NCBI GenBank assembly: GCA_014529385.2
Contig: CM043964.1
Location: forward strand, 5,103,997 to 5,167,996
DNA length: 64,000 nt
Direction of reading: 5' to 3'
Origin: Adiantum capillus-veneris
Taxonomy: Eukaryota > Streptophyta > Polypodiopsida > Polypodiales > Pteridaceae
Shown: positions 45,654 to 56,284 of the stretch, piece after piece
Numbering within the stretch: position 1 is the stretch's first letter
Layout of the letters: each line of letters starts with the position of its first letter
Program-made: the position numbers and the translations under genes
The notes under the pieces: generated by a model
Database searches by the model: none
Told to the model about the DNA's origin: nothing
What the model saw: the letters and a program-made list of their open reading frames with translations, nothing else

Positions 45654-46396
45654 CTGAGCATTCTGTTACTCTGGGATAGTCATGCATGGTCCACATTAGA
45701 ATACCTCTGATCAAAGAATTCCGTCGACCTGTGTGTCGGCTCATATCCACCACTTCTATGCCAATCCACAATTGTTGTAGATCTTTCAATAGTGGACGAA
45801 GATACACATCCATATTCTTCACTTTATACCGCCCCAGCACAATCAAGTTTAGCCATAGGTGCCCCTTCTTCGTAGTCAACCATGGGGGAATGTTGTAGTT
45901 GACGATGACAACGGGACATACACTGTAAGATGTTGATCTTTGACCAAATGGATTTATGCCATCCATAGCCAGACCTAGGCACAAATTTCGAGCTTCCCTA
46001 GCAAAATCCAACTATGTTTCATCTATATGTTTCTAGGCTGCGCAATCTGCAGGAATCCATAGCACACCATCCGAAGATTTATTCTGATCATGCAATGATG
46101 CTAGGGTGGCCATGGAGGACTTACATTCGAAGAAATGCTTGATGCGAGGAAGCAGAGGAAAATGTTGCAAAACCTTTTGTGGAATTTTTGTTCCATGGAG
46201 ATCTACTCGATATCTCTCGGAATCACATTTCGGAAACTTCTCCATGTCTATGTATTCCCCTCTGAAAAGAATGCAGTCGTTAGGACAAGCATGGATCGAA
46301 TTGTAATCCATCCCCAAGTTTCGGAAGATCTTTATTGCTTCTGCTTTGGAATCTGGAATCACATTATCAGTTGGCAATATGTGCTCTTTGAGCAAT
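45654..46396 (-). pseudogene. TNP2-type transposase, main exon
   Basis: The exon begins at 46396 after a TTTTTTTCGTTGTGTAG acceptor. It reads LLKEHILP, NLGMDYNSIHACPNDCILFR, a CDSERYR zinc-like part, FPLLPRIKHFF and VLWIPADC. It continues DFAREARN, LGLAMDGINPFG, SYSVCPVVIVNYNIPPWL and YLRPLLKDL. These are hallmarks of PF02992 (tnp2). Two in-frame TAG stops lie at about 46030 and 46013. It would cut and join transposon ends. Confidence 0.9.
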
Positions 46397-46489
46397 CTAC
46401 ACAACGAAAAAAATACGGTACAATTGTGTAAAAATGTATCAGATCATTATACATCTAGAGTTTTTTATTAAAGTAAACACATTGTAATA

Positions 46490-46779
46490 GGGTGAAAGCA
46501 TGTTAACCTGTCATGCTTTTTCATGTCCCGGACAATGCTAACTAGCACAAATTTTGACATATGCTAACTAGTACAATAATTTTAGCTACATCTCCAAGAT
46601 CTATGACATATGATATATCAATAGAAAGCACTTGAAACAAGGAATCCAAATGTACAACCTCCGACAAATTTTGATATTATTTGTAAAAAAAATTACCGGA
46701 TGCCCAACTTTTTGAAGATCTGCTAACTTGAAACTGCTAACTAGCACAAAAAGCGTGACAGGTTAACATGCTTTCACCC
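46490..46779. mobile_element. 290 bp MITE with 32 bp terminal inverted repeats inside TNP2
   Basis: GGGTGAAAGCATGTTAACCT at 46490 is matched in reverse at the right end over 32 bp with one mismatch (T/C). AATA flanks both sides (46486-46489, 46780-46783). No coding capacity. Direct TGCTAACTAGCACAA motifs recur inside. Superfamily unassigned. It sits at the 3' edge of a TNP2 exon. Confidence 0.88.
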
Positions 46780-47185
46780 AATAGATCTCTTGAAAAGCGC
46801 TGTGACGCTAGTGTCACTCCATCCAAACTTTGTCTGCATGTTGAGAAGAACTAGGAGCGCCTTCAATTTAGACACACGTGCTCCATCATACAATGGCCTA
46901 TCGGCTTCACTTTTCATATCATCATAGATAAGCCTTTCTGAATCCATGATCGTCTCGATCATTTCATCGATCTCAGGCTCAAACATTGCCTCGTTGGGAA
47001 TGTGGTCTGCATGATCATCCCCCAAGCTGTCAGAGGATACATCTTGTGACCTCACATATGCTGCTTGACCAAAGCGCATGCGAACACGTCTATTGGGTTG
47101 CAAGATTGCTGCGTGTTGGCCAGCGTCATAGTCCGATGAGTTATAATTGACAACAACGCGATCTATAATAGATGGATTGAACTCG
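46780..47185 (-). pseudogene. TNP2-type transposase, N-terminal exon
   Basis: From about 47185, EFGEFNPSIIDRVVVNYN, a polar acidic middle, then LYDGARVSKLKALLVLLNMQ and KFGWSDTSVTALFKRSI, the typical run-up to the conserved LLK exon. The exon is cut at 46783/46780 by the MITE. The start codon and the upstream N-terminal domain are not clear. Confidence 0.8.
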
Positions 47186-47386
47186 CCAAATTCTCAATGG
47201 TGCTACAAAGAAATATGTCTTGTCCGTCGTACAACATGCTTGCATTGATTACAAGGACATTAGATCCTCGTTGAGAGATAGGTGTTTCGGTTGGACGGCC
47301 CCACATCCTCATCACTACTCATAATGAGGGTAAAAACCTTATAACCTGGACAAAAAAAATAATCTTCTATTGGCATTCTCCATCTT

Positions 47387-47390
<4 letters not shown>

Positions 47391-47465
<75 letters not shown>
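47391..47465. repeat. (CT)n microsatellite
   Basis: About 74 bp of CT in the 5' part of the H transposase gene region. Confidence 0.95.
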
Positions 47466-47467
<2 letters not shown>

Positions 47468-47637
47468 AATGGGGCTACTAGCTGCATAGATATGAATGGG
47501 CCTCACTTCATAACACGATTTTAAATTTCGAATTCGTCATTTGCTCTCTCGCCCTCTCTCTCTCTCTCTCTCTCTCTCTTGGGAGGAGCAGTCGAACATG
47601 CAGATGGATTGCTGGTCCGCATGGTCCATCGAACATA

Positions 47638-47862
47638 AATCTAGATCTAGTTTAATCTTAAACTCAAAATAAACCTAAATTTAATATAATCTAACGTAAA
47701 TCTAAATCCAACGTAAATAAACATAAATCTAATCTAATATAATCTAACCTAAATAAACCTAAATCTAATCTAACGTAAATCTAAATCTAACCTAATCTTA
47801 AACTCAACATAAAGATAAATCTAAATGTAATCTAACCTAATCTAATTTAAATTTTAACATAA
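47638..47862. repeat. Degenerate short tandem repeat (CTAAATCTAA-like)
   Basis: About 225 bp built from variants of TAAATCTAA, TCTAACCTAA and AACCTAAAT, read as 7- to 12-mers without a fixed period. Confidence 0.8.
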
Positions 47863-47968
47863 TCTCTTTCTCTCTTTGTTTTCTCCCCTTACCTCTCTCT
47901 TTCGTCTTCTCCCCATCTCTCTCTCTCTCTCTTTGGTTTTTTATTATCTCTCTCTTTCTCTTTGTTCA

Positions 47969-48054
47969 ACAGGTCTTGAGTTCAACTCCTTGTCGGCTAG
48001 ATCTTTAAGGTCTCTTGGGATAGTTTCCTACAACTTTAAAAGTCTCTTCTTCTT

Positions 48055-48095
<41 letters not shown>

Positions 48096-48275
48096 TGTGT
48101 GTGTGCCAATAAAAAGAGGAAAATGGTATAACCTTTCTATCACCCAAGTGTGGTAGATTGGTTATGCCATTTCCCTCTTGAATAACAGGTCTTGCGTTCA
48201 ACTCCTCGTCGGCTAGATCTTTGAGGTCTCTTGGGATAGTTTCCTACGACGTTAAAACTCTCTTCTTCTTCTTCT
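47969..48275. repeat. Duplicated ~85 bp segment with tRNA-like promoter boxes (possible SINE heads)
   Basis: 47969-48050 and 48187-48270 are about 90 percent alike (AGGTCTTG(A/C)GTTCAACTCC through TTGGGATAGTTTCCTAC). The second copy is preceded at 48151 by TGGTAGATTGG, close to an RNA polymerase III A box, with a B-box-like GTTCAACTCC about 40 nt later. The tail runs into CTT and CT repeats. Compatible with a tRNA-derived SINE fragment; not shown. Confidence 0.35.
48056..48106. repeat. (GT)n microsatellite
   Basis: About 48 bp of GT with one interruption. Confidence 0.9.
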
Positions 48276-48284
48276 TCTTCTTCT

Positions 48285-48291
<7 letters not shown>

Positions 48292-48315
<24 letters not shown>

Positions 48316-48355
48316 ACTCACACACACACACACACACACACACAAACAAACACAA

Positions 48356-48390
<35 letters not shown>

Positions 48391-48464
48391 GAGAGAGAGA
48401 GAAAGAGGGGAAGGGAACATGAGAGAGAGGAGAGGGAAGAAGCATACCTGGCTCTCCTTCCTCT

Positions 48465-48524
<60 letters not shown>

Positions 48525-48542
48525 AGAAGAAAGAGAGAGAGA
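48292..48542. repeat. Compound microsatellite (CT)n (CA)n (GT)n (GA)n (GT)n
   Basis: CT and CA tracts at 48292-48355, GT/GA at 48357-48400, a (GT)n of about 52 bp at 48470-48522, then GA. CA followed by GT could fold as a hairpin around 48318-48370. Confidence 0.9.
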
Positions 48543-48639
48543 GAGGGAGAGAGCGGGTTACCTCTTTACTTGCTTGAGCGTCGAAAACTCAGATCTGAGA
48601 TCTGGGTTTTTGGGCGCTCTCGGTTTTTTTTAACCCCTG

Positions 48640-48774
48640 TCGGCGTCGCTATGGGCATCGCTATGTTAGAAATAAAGTAGCGACGCTCATAGCGACGCCC
48701 ATAACGACGACGTGAATTTTCACTTTTGAGCGTCGCACTGCGAGCATCGCTAATGTGAAGTACCTCTTGTAGTA
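48640..48774. repeat. CACTA right sub-terminal repeats and terminal inverted repeat
   Basis: GTCGCTAT and AGCGACG motifs repeat from 48648 to 48753. The end is ACCTCTTGTAGTA at 48774, inverse of the left end except for the last base (A for G). TCT follows. Confidence 0.85.
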
Positions 48775-48777
48775 TCT

Positions 48778-49688
48778 TGCATTTTACTCATGCTGACACC
48801 CCATTTGGACTTCTCCCAGCTTAGCCAATGAAAATTAAGCAGCATAAGTGATAGCCTTCTGACATGTGTCCCCCTTTTCCCTTTTGTGAGACCTTTAGGT
48901 AATTAATTATTACAACTAAACTCTCACTGGACCCCTTTGTCTTTTGGCCAATAGGAATTAGGCAAGCCATTGGGCTGTTGAATGCTCATTGGACCCCTTG
49001 GGAGACTGTCCAATAGTCTTCTATGGAGCTTAATTCTTATTGGTTCTTTTCTTAAGTGTTTTTAAATTAATTAAACTAGATTTACTCTAGAATAATTATC
49101 ATTGGTCCACCTCCATGGCCATTCAATAGGAATTGAGTACACCTTTGTGGGCATCTGGGCTAGGGAGCTGACATGTGTCCCTCATTCCTTGTGAGTGTGT
49201 GTGTGTGTGTCTGTGTGTTTCTCTCTCATCCCCTACTTCTAGGGCTCGCCCCCTCCTATGTAGGACTCATTGAAGACTTTTTGTACACACACAAAGCATC
49301 CAGTTTTCCTAAGCTTTGAACTTTGGACACAACCTTTGAATTTTGGAACCTTAGCATTTTGGAAGTCTTGATGGGCTGAACTTTAGAGCAATGTGCAACA
49401 ATGGGCTGAACTTTGAATTTTGGAACCTTAGCATTTTGGAAGTCTTTAAAGCCCATTGTTGCACATTGCTCTTTTGCAGATTGCCTCCCCTTTGGATACC
49501 TATTTTCCCTCCTTTGGATCCCTATTGTGGTCGGTCTGCTAGCTTAACCAATATTATAGCTTTTCTCCCCTGGAACTTCCCCATATTAAATGATCAGTTT
49601 AACATGAGAAAATCATTTAGCAGAATTAGATATTAGTTATTATGACATCATTTATAGCTCTTTTCCCCTCTCCTGTTGCATCTGACAC
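48778..49688. other. Unassigned sequence, probably the rest of element B's LTR
   Basis: About 0.9 kb without an ORF of note. If element H is removed it joins 35277. An imperfect ~60 bp direct/inverted duplication of GAACTTTGAATTTTGGAACC and TTAGCATTTTGGAAGTCTT lies at 49310-49450. No LTR end could be identified. Confidence 0.35.
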
Positions 49689-49849
49689 TGACGAGAGCAA
49701 AGCGAACCCCGAGCCCCGACGGCCTCTAAAACGTCGAGGACCGAATGGCGTGCCTCGAGTCTGTCACGATAAAGTGAACAGGGGGCACCACCTAGATTTG
49801 ATCGGCTAGGACACAAACCACGATGATATGAACACCGCAAACTTACACA

Positions 49850-49852
<3 letters not shown>

Positions 49853-49905
<53 letters not shown>
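49853..49905. repeat. (GA)n microsatellite
   Basis: About 52 bp; counterpart of the CT tract in A's LTRs and of 56066-56111. Confidence 0.95.
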
Positions 49906-49909
<4 letters not shown>

Positions 49910-50223
49910 CAAATGATGAAAACCCTCACGGGTGTGAGGGAGAATGATTTCTGCAGTATTTACAAATGGCACAACGTGGTAGTAGAGAGGTAGGGAGAGG
50001 AGGTGGTGCAAACTACTTGGTGCGTTCTCTAAGACGACTGAATGATTGTGAAGCTTGCTATCAAGAGCGTGTATACACGTATGCATCGACCATTGGAGTC
50101 GAGAGATGGATGTGGTTCCCTTTGCATGGTGCAATTCCCAAGGCAAACCCCAACACCCAAGGCCCCCCCTCCCCATGATGGTGATAGTGTCAACTCTTCC
50201 TACTACACTCTACCAAGTGTTGA

Positions 50224-50338
50224 ATTCTCATGAACTGCCCCCCCCCCCCCCCCCCCGATAGTGACCTCTGAGTGCCAATTTTGACTTCTCATGAACTGCC
50301 CCCCCCCCCCCCCGATAGTGACCTCTGAGTGCCAATTT
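50224..50338. repeat. Tandem duplication around two poly-C runs
   Basis: TCTCATGAACTGC plus a C run (50238-50256 and 50299-50313) plus GATAGTGACCTCTGAGTGCCA occurs twice. A has one copy with six G on its strand (about 181-186), just downstream of the TATA box. Confidence 0.9.
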
Positions 50339-50800
50339 ATAGGTGTTGGCTGCTTGGATTATGGTAATCCCGGTGTGATTAGCGTAAGCTTAATCGGGGA
50401 GACAAAGCAAGTGGTGGGCCCGGTGTGGTTGACCCTTGCTTTGTTTTGGGAGGTTATTAAAAGATGAGAATCTCTAGGTGGGCCTTTGTGACCATCACCT
50501 AGAGAGAGCAAATTTACAAAGTGGGAATTTTACAACGGCTTGGTGAAAACTGAAGAAATGATGAAAATAACCTATAAATTACTGAAATTGGCATCGTGGT
50601 TGCGTGTTGCCGGAAAATGGTGTGTTGTCGATGCGTCGGTGTAGAGCGTACTTCTTTTCAGGGTCGGTCGAAGCATGCCATCGGTGCATTTCCTCTTTTT
50701 GTTGTTGGCGGCGCGCGAGTTGGGTCCTCCTTCTTTTTCGCCGATGTTGTAGTTATAGACCTTTGCTTTTTTTTTTTGTATTTGTGGTGCGGTGCATATA

Positions 50801-50840
<40 letters not shown>

Positions 50841-51114
50841 TATTGGTGCATGAGGGCAGATGTGTGTGTGTATGTGTGAGTGCGCAAGCGTGCGTGTATG
50901 TGTGTGTATTTGTATATGTATGTGTGTGTGCGCAAGCATGCGTGGGAACGGGGGCTTAATATTATTATGTGTATAACATATATTATATATTTTTTAATTT
51001 ATTTTTTTTGTTTTGGCTTTGTTGATAGCTGCTGGCAGCCTGTTACGCTACGCGAGGCGAATGGGGGGGGAGATGGGGTTAGAGAGAGTGTGGGTGTGTG
51101 CGGTGTGTGTGTGT

Positions 51115-52169
<1,055 letters not shown>

Positions 52170-52263
52170 GTGATCGGCCATTGGTAGGCAACGAGGGAGA
52201 TAGAGAGAGAGAGGAGTTCTCGGCCAATTGCGAGCTGTGATGAACAGCAAAACGGGCCATTGC

Positions 52264-52926
52264 TTAAGCCTTCCAACGGTGCCGCCATGGCTCCGGCAGA
52301 GGAAAATAAAATTTTTTTTTCTTTGATTTCCGAAAAGCGGCCATCATTAGCCCTCCCCTTTTGGCTAGAGGCATTGATGCCTCTAGCTCTGATTCTGATT
52401 CGAGCTCTAGGAGCCGATATCGAGTTGCCTTCAGAACTAGCCATTCCATTTGGCCATTGGTGAGAATCCTGGGATATTCATGAATCTGCAACAGGTCCGG
52501 TTGATAGCCTGTTCCTTGGAATAGTGTCAGTTGATTAAATGGTAAGCCCATGGCTTCCAAAACTTTGTGCCAGTGTCCTCCTGGATCCCAAGTGAAAAAT
52601 AGGATCATTATCTGCAGTGATCGAACAATAAAAATTGCATGCCAAATAGGACCAAATTTGTAACCACCAGTAGCGAGAGGGGAAATGAGCATCTTGGCTC
52701 CTGCAAAGACAAAACTAAAAATTAAGATTCCCAAGAGTGTGCGAAGAATCCACCATGTATGGCCGCCTTGTTGGTGTGGTGAGCTCCAATTTTCTTCAGA
52801 ATCTTGCTTACTGTCGTGGTTGGAAAAATCTGCAAGCATATCATGCTTCTTTTGGGTGTGCTCAAACATGTCAGCTTCCTTTTCTGATGCTAATAGCAAG
52901 CCACCTACCTTGCGGCTTAGATACAA
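52264..52926 (-). pseudogene. Two-membrane-segment ORF ending in a pre-integrase remnant (element F)
   Basis: A 220-codon ORF. After a polar acidic start (HDMLADFSNHDSKQD) comes WWILRTLLGILIFSFVFAG, a clear hydrophobic segment, then KFGPIWHAIFIVRSLQIMIL, a second one. Further on LTNGQMEWLVLKATRYRLL matches the stretch just before the integrase zinc region in element A (KGQKQWLVRKATRYLLV), so the membrane part is fused to a retrotransposon remnant. It ends 5 nt from the LTR. The membrane part is unrecognised; a transduced host gene fragment or an env-like part are both possible. No signal peptide seen. Confidence 0.55.
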
Positions 52927-52943
52927 GCATAACCCACTTATGC

Positions 52944-53195
52944 TTATGATGCACTATTTGTAAAGATTTGCACCAAATTGGGAATGAGGCCTTCATTCTT
53001 GCATTCTATCAACCTTTTGTCTATCCATGGCTCCTTAGCTTTTATCTCCATGCTGATATTATCTCTATATGTTATAGCGGCTAGCCACAGCCATAGGTCT
53101 GATGCATCCCATGCAAACACAATGCTGTGTTGTGGAGGAGTTTGGAACATCCTTAAAAGGTTGGCAACATATTGATCATCAAACTTACTCTGAAC
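52944..53195 (-). pseudogene. Unrecognised ORF between gag and the membrane ORF (element F)
   Basis: One frame reads LLRMFQTPPQHSIVFAWDAS, LWLWLAAITYRDNIS and WIDKRLIECKNEGLIPN, ending at 52944. It can be extended upstream past 53160 in the same frame (EGVQSKFDDQYVAN). No stops over about 80 codons and a normal amino-acid mix suggest formerly functional coding sequence. Not a retroviral domain that I know. Confidence 0.45.
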
Positions 53196-53800
53196 ACCCT
53201 CACATAAACTGGAGGCATTACCATCTCCAAGTTTATAACACCCTTCACTAGACTAGAGGCATTACCCATCTCTAAGTCTATAACACTACACAATAAAGTC
53301 TTGCTCGGCTGCCAAGCCTCTAGAGAAATATCCAACTCCAAACCTTCAGTCATACTTACCTCTTCGTTATGGTCCTCTAGTGAAACTTCCTTGATGCAAA
53401 ATTCCTTTAGCTTGCTACATTGTCCTTGGTCCATGCTGGTGCACAGGCTTCCATTTTCAAAGCCCTCCCCTTTGCTTGATATCTTGTCCATCTTCTGCAA
53501 AGCCTTGCTAGCAGGCTGGCCTTCCTCTTCTCTTGTATCTTTCATGCCCTTTGCACTCCTCTTACTCTGACGAGGCCTAATCAACACTTTACACCTTCTT
53601 ACCCTTACTGCCCAATGCTGTCGATTGATTGCTTTGGTGTCTATTTCATCCAAGGTTAAAGATGTACTCACATTTGTAACACAATTTTCTTGACTTACCT
53701 CCCCCATTAGGGTAGCATCTTTTGATTCTTTAACCTCTTGTTCCACTGCTTCAGTTCTTTGAATAGTCTTCTTGCTTGATCCTTCTTCTGTTACACTCAT
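53153..53800 (-). pseudogene. Polar ORF downstream of the zinc knuckle (element F)
   Basis: A 215-codon ORF from ATG 53800 (MSVTEEGSSKKT). Charged and low in hydrophobics, with RQSKRSAKGMKDTREEE and then an acidic part, DHNEEVSMTEGLELD. Near the end a short repeat, VIDLEM.NASSLVKGVINLEM, comes from a ~45 bp duplicated DNA segment (53205-53285). The position matches the lysine/glutamate-rich linker before the protease in A and E, but no protease follows. Confidence 0.4.
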
Positions 53801-54201
53801 CTTGACCTCTTATGCAAGACCAATGATACTTGGTGTGTGGGTACCAATTGGTGGTGGGTGTAGGATGATTGTAAGTGGTGATTGTGGAGGTGGTCGCATT
53901 GGTGACTGGCATTGAACTGGTGTGGCTAGCTATGGTTGCACTGCTGGTGGTGGGATTGGTTGCCTGGGTGGCAGTGGTCTTGCCCTTGGAGAGAGATCTG
54001 ATTCTGTCTCGCCCCTCTATTGAAATTCTGCCTCCTTGGGTGTGGGCATAGTACATTCCATGGCCATCTTCCCCGCAGTTGTAATAGTGGTACGCTTGGT
54101 TCTGCCTTCGTTGTCCTCTTCCTTGTTCTCGATTCCTGCCAGGTGTATGCCCTTGCTGCACCAGATGCACGGATAAACTCTCTAGTTGAGTGGTGATGCA
54201 A
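53751..54201 (-). pseudogene. Nucleocapsid / zinc-knuckle region (element F)
   Basis: LVQQGHTPGRNREQGRG, then YYNCGEDGHGMYY near 54080, a zinc knuckle whose later Cys is Tyr, then a Thr/Ser/Pro-rich linker. The counterpart in A is 1790-2090 (VQQGHAPVKNPEQGRG). The frame shifts within it. Confidence 0.7.
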
Positions 54202-54306
54202 CTCAGCAGGTCTTGTTGCTCTTCTGATGCCTCCTGCGGTGGACTCTATGGTTGGTTTTTGTAGTCACTGGGGTTGGTCGGACCGAGCTTGTTTCCTCTG
54301 ACTCAT

Positions 54307-54830
54307 TTACTCTTGCTTGCATCGCAGCTTCTTGTCTTTAAGGCGCGCTACTTCGACTGCCAACTCATATGTTGCAGGAAACCTTCCCTTCACCTTCTCT
54401 CTAAGCGGCGACCATAGACCAGCAATGAAACGGTCCTTATTTAGGAAATTAGGCGCTCCTTCGCCTTCCTCCAGTGAGGCAACCCATCTCTCCCATAAGT
54501 CCACAAATTTGGACTCGTAGGTGGCATACTCCAGCAAACCTTCCTGCTTTAATTCTGTCAGTAGCTGCCATAGCTTCTTCGAGGTTGTGCCTCCACCAAA
54601 CCTCTTTACAAAAGCAGCCCTTAACACATCCATGCATTCTTGGTAGCCTGGGGCAATGCATTATACCAGGACTTGGCCTCTACTTTCATTAGTAGAGAAA
54701 AAATTCTAAGTGGTGAGGCGTCGTCATCTTTGTTGGAGACGACACAAGCAATGTCAAAATCATCCAAAAAGTCGGTGGTAAGATCCTCTCCCTTCTTTCC
54801 ACTGAACGTGGGGAAAGAAACACTTGCCAT
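54307..54830 (-). pseudogene. gag capsid-like region (element F)
   Basis: ATG 54830 starts MASVSFPTFSGKKGED, the likely gag start. It reads on to ALPQATKNAWMC, shifts frame near 54625, and continues DVLRAAFVKRFGGG, LLEYATYESKFVDLWERW, NKDRFIAGLWSPLREKVKG and AVEVARLKDKKL. Order and motifs match E's gag (58526 on). It would form the particle shell. Confidence 0.8.
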
Positions 54831-54955
54831 GGTAGTGACTCAGGAAATTACAAACCTTTTTTTTTTCTTTTTTCTTAATGACAGTAGCAGCTCATAGCGG
54901 CTTTGTACAGGATTGGGTGGATCGGTTAAAACAGGATAGAAAATGGATCACACAG

Positions 54956-55279
54956 CTAGAACAGAATAAAAATGCTTACATCAAAAGAGTGGTAATAATT
55001 CAAGAGGGGCAAGATGATGGGGCGTGGAGATCTCGGGATTTCATCAAGCATCTCGGCTCCAAATAAGAAAACAATCTTTTGCTCGTAGAATATCTTCCTA
55101 TCAATATACACATTTACATGCATGTGTTGCAAGAAACGAAAGGGAAATACTTCTGGCCTATTGTTATTATCCATGCTGGGTGTAGGGCAAGGATCTTGAT
55201 GACTAGGGTTGCGTACCTCAGGTGTTGACGAGATGACACCTTCACCCCATGCTCCTACCGCTTGTAGTAGTCTGCACAA
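54956..55279 (-). CDS. RKI-module ORF upstream of gag (element F)
   Basis: A 107-codon ORF. The last 60 codons carry the module: VNVYIDRKIFYEQK, IVFLFGAEMLDEI, PIILPLLNY and FDVSIFILF, ending at the stop. The first half has no counterpart in C. It lies between leader ORF and gag, as in E. Function unknown; the same pattern in three otherwise distant elements argues for selection on the protein. Confidence 0.6.
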   Translation of the reverse strand: MCRLLQAVGAWGEGVISSTPEVRNPSHQDPCPTPSMDNNNRPEVFPFRFLQHMHVNVYIDRKIFYEQKIVFLFGAEMLDEIPRSPRPIILPLLNYYHSFDVSIFILF

Positions 55280-55823
55280 TCCTCCACATTAGGCTCAAAA
55301 CAGACTCGGCGAGAAGAGTCTACCTCAATCGGCTTTCCATTCTGCATGCGATGACGGCGCTTGGGTGGTCGAACTTCATTTGAACTCTCCAGGCCTAGAG
55401 AGAGTGTGGGCCCACTTGTGTCCACCAAATGCTTCAAGCTTTCGGACTTAGACTTTGTGGTTGATGTAGTTGATGACTCCTCTCGAATCATTAGAGAGAA
55501 AACACTTAGTGCTATAGAGAATCTGATTGTTGTGAGAGTGCCGCAGTTTTCAAAAGTAAAACTCACCGTTCTTTCTTTACTTCCTCTGTCGGCACTCATT
55601 GACAGAAGGTTGTGGTTTGACCGCAGTGATGGCACTCCATAGGCCTCCCACATGATGCTCTCAATTTGTGGTTAGAACGAGCAACACGAGATGGAGAATT
55701 TACCTCTTGAATACTGACGACACTGCAGCCTGGCAGTAGTACTTCAATGAAGGCGGCTAGTGCCTCCTTCGTCTCCTCTTCTTCCGTCCTCCAGCTAGAA
55801 AATTCCTTCAACCATTCGTCCAT
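55255..55823 (-). pseudogene. Leader ORFs (element F)
   Basis: ATG 55823 opens MDEWLKEFSSWRTEEEETKE... to a CHHCGQ cysteine cluster and a stop near 55599. A second frame (55653-55255) reads a serine-rich part, PPKRRHRMQNGKP and CFEPNVEDCADYYKR. A has the same leader (881-1480). The ends overlap the RKI ORF in another frame. Role unknown. Confidence 0.5.
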
Positions 55824-55879
55824 GATTGATAGTGGGCGTCACTTTCATCATTGTAAACTAAAGGGTCTTAGAAAGCCTT

Positions 55880-55896
55880 CCTCAGTGGGGGCACCA
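55880..55896 (-). other. Primer-binding site of element F
   Basis: TGGTGCCCCCACTGAGG on the minus strand, 2 nt from the LTR end; same type as in A and E. Confidence 0.65.
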
Positions 55897-55898
55897 AA

Positions 55899-56056
55899 TG
55901 ATGGGAGCAAAGCGAACCCCGAGCCCCGACGGCCTCTAAAACGCCGGGGACCGAATGGCGCGCCTCGAGCCTGTCACGGTAAAGCGAACAGGGGACACCA
56001 CTTAGATTTGAGCGGCTAGGACGCAAACCACGATGATATGAACACCGCAAACCTAC

Positions 56057-56115
<59 letters not shown>

Positions 56116-56284
56116 CAAATGATGAAAACCCTCGCGGGTGTGAGGGAGAATGATTTTTGCAGTATTTATAAATGGCACGCCGTGGTGGTAGAGAGGTAGG
56201 GAGAGGAGGTGGTGCAAAATACTTGGTGCGTTCTCTAAAACGACTCAATAATTGTGAAGCTTGCTATCAAGAGCGTGTATACGC
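55899..56284 (-). repeat. Element F 5' LTR, inner part
   Basis: TGATGGGAGCAAAGCG... is about 90 percent like 49689-50080 and is cut by E's LTR at 56285. The remainder should lie beyond the window. Contains a (GA)n tract at 56066-56111. Confidence 0.85.

Larger units (their letters stand above)
35281..48774 (-). mobile_element. Element H: CACTA (En/Spm-type) DNA transposon with nested insertions
   Basis: The left end CACTACAAGAGGT and the right end, read inward as TACTACAAGAGGT, are inverted repeats with one mismatch in the first base. TCT flanks both ends (35278-35280, 48775-48777), the 3 bp duplication expected for CACTA. Sub-terminal TCGCTAT/AGCGACG repeats lie inside both ends. Two genes on the minus strand match the TNP2-type transposase and the second plant CACTA protein. 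Chromovirus G and a MITE are nested inside. Confidence 0.9.

Noticed and set aside
47638-47862. Possible interstitial telomere repeat (CCTAAA-like)
   Set aside because: Units vary and few match TTTAGGG/CCCTAAA exactly; better called a degenerate minisatellite.
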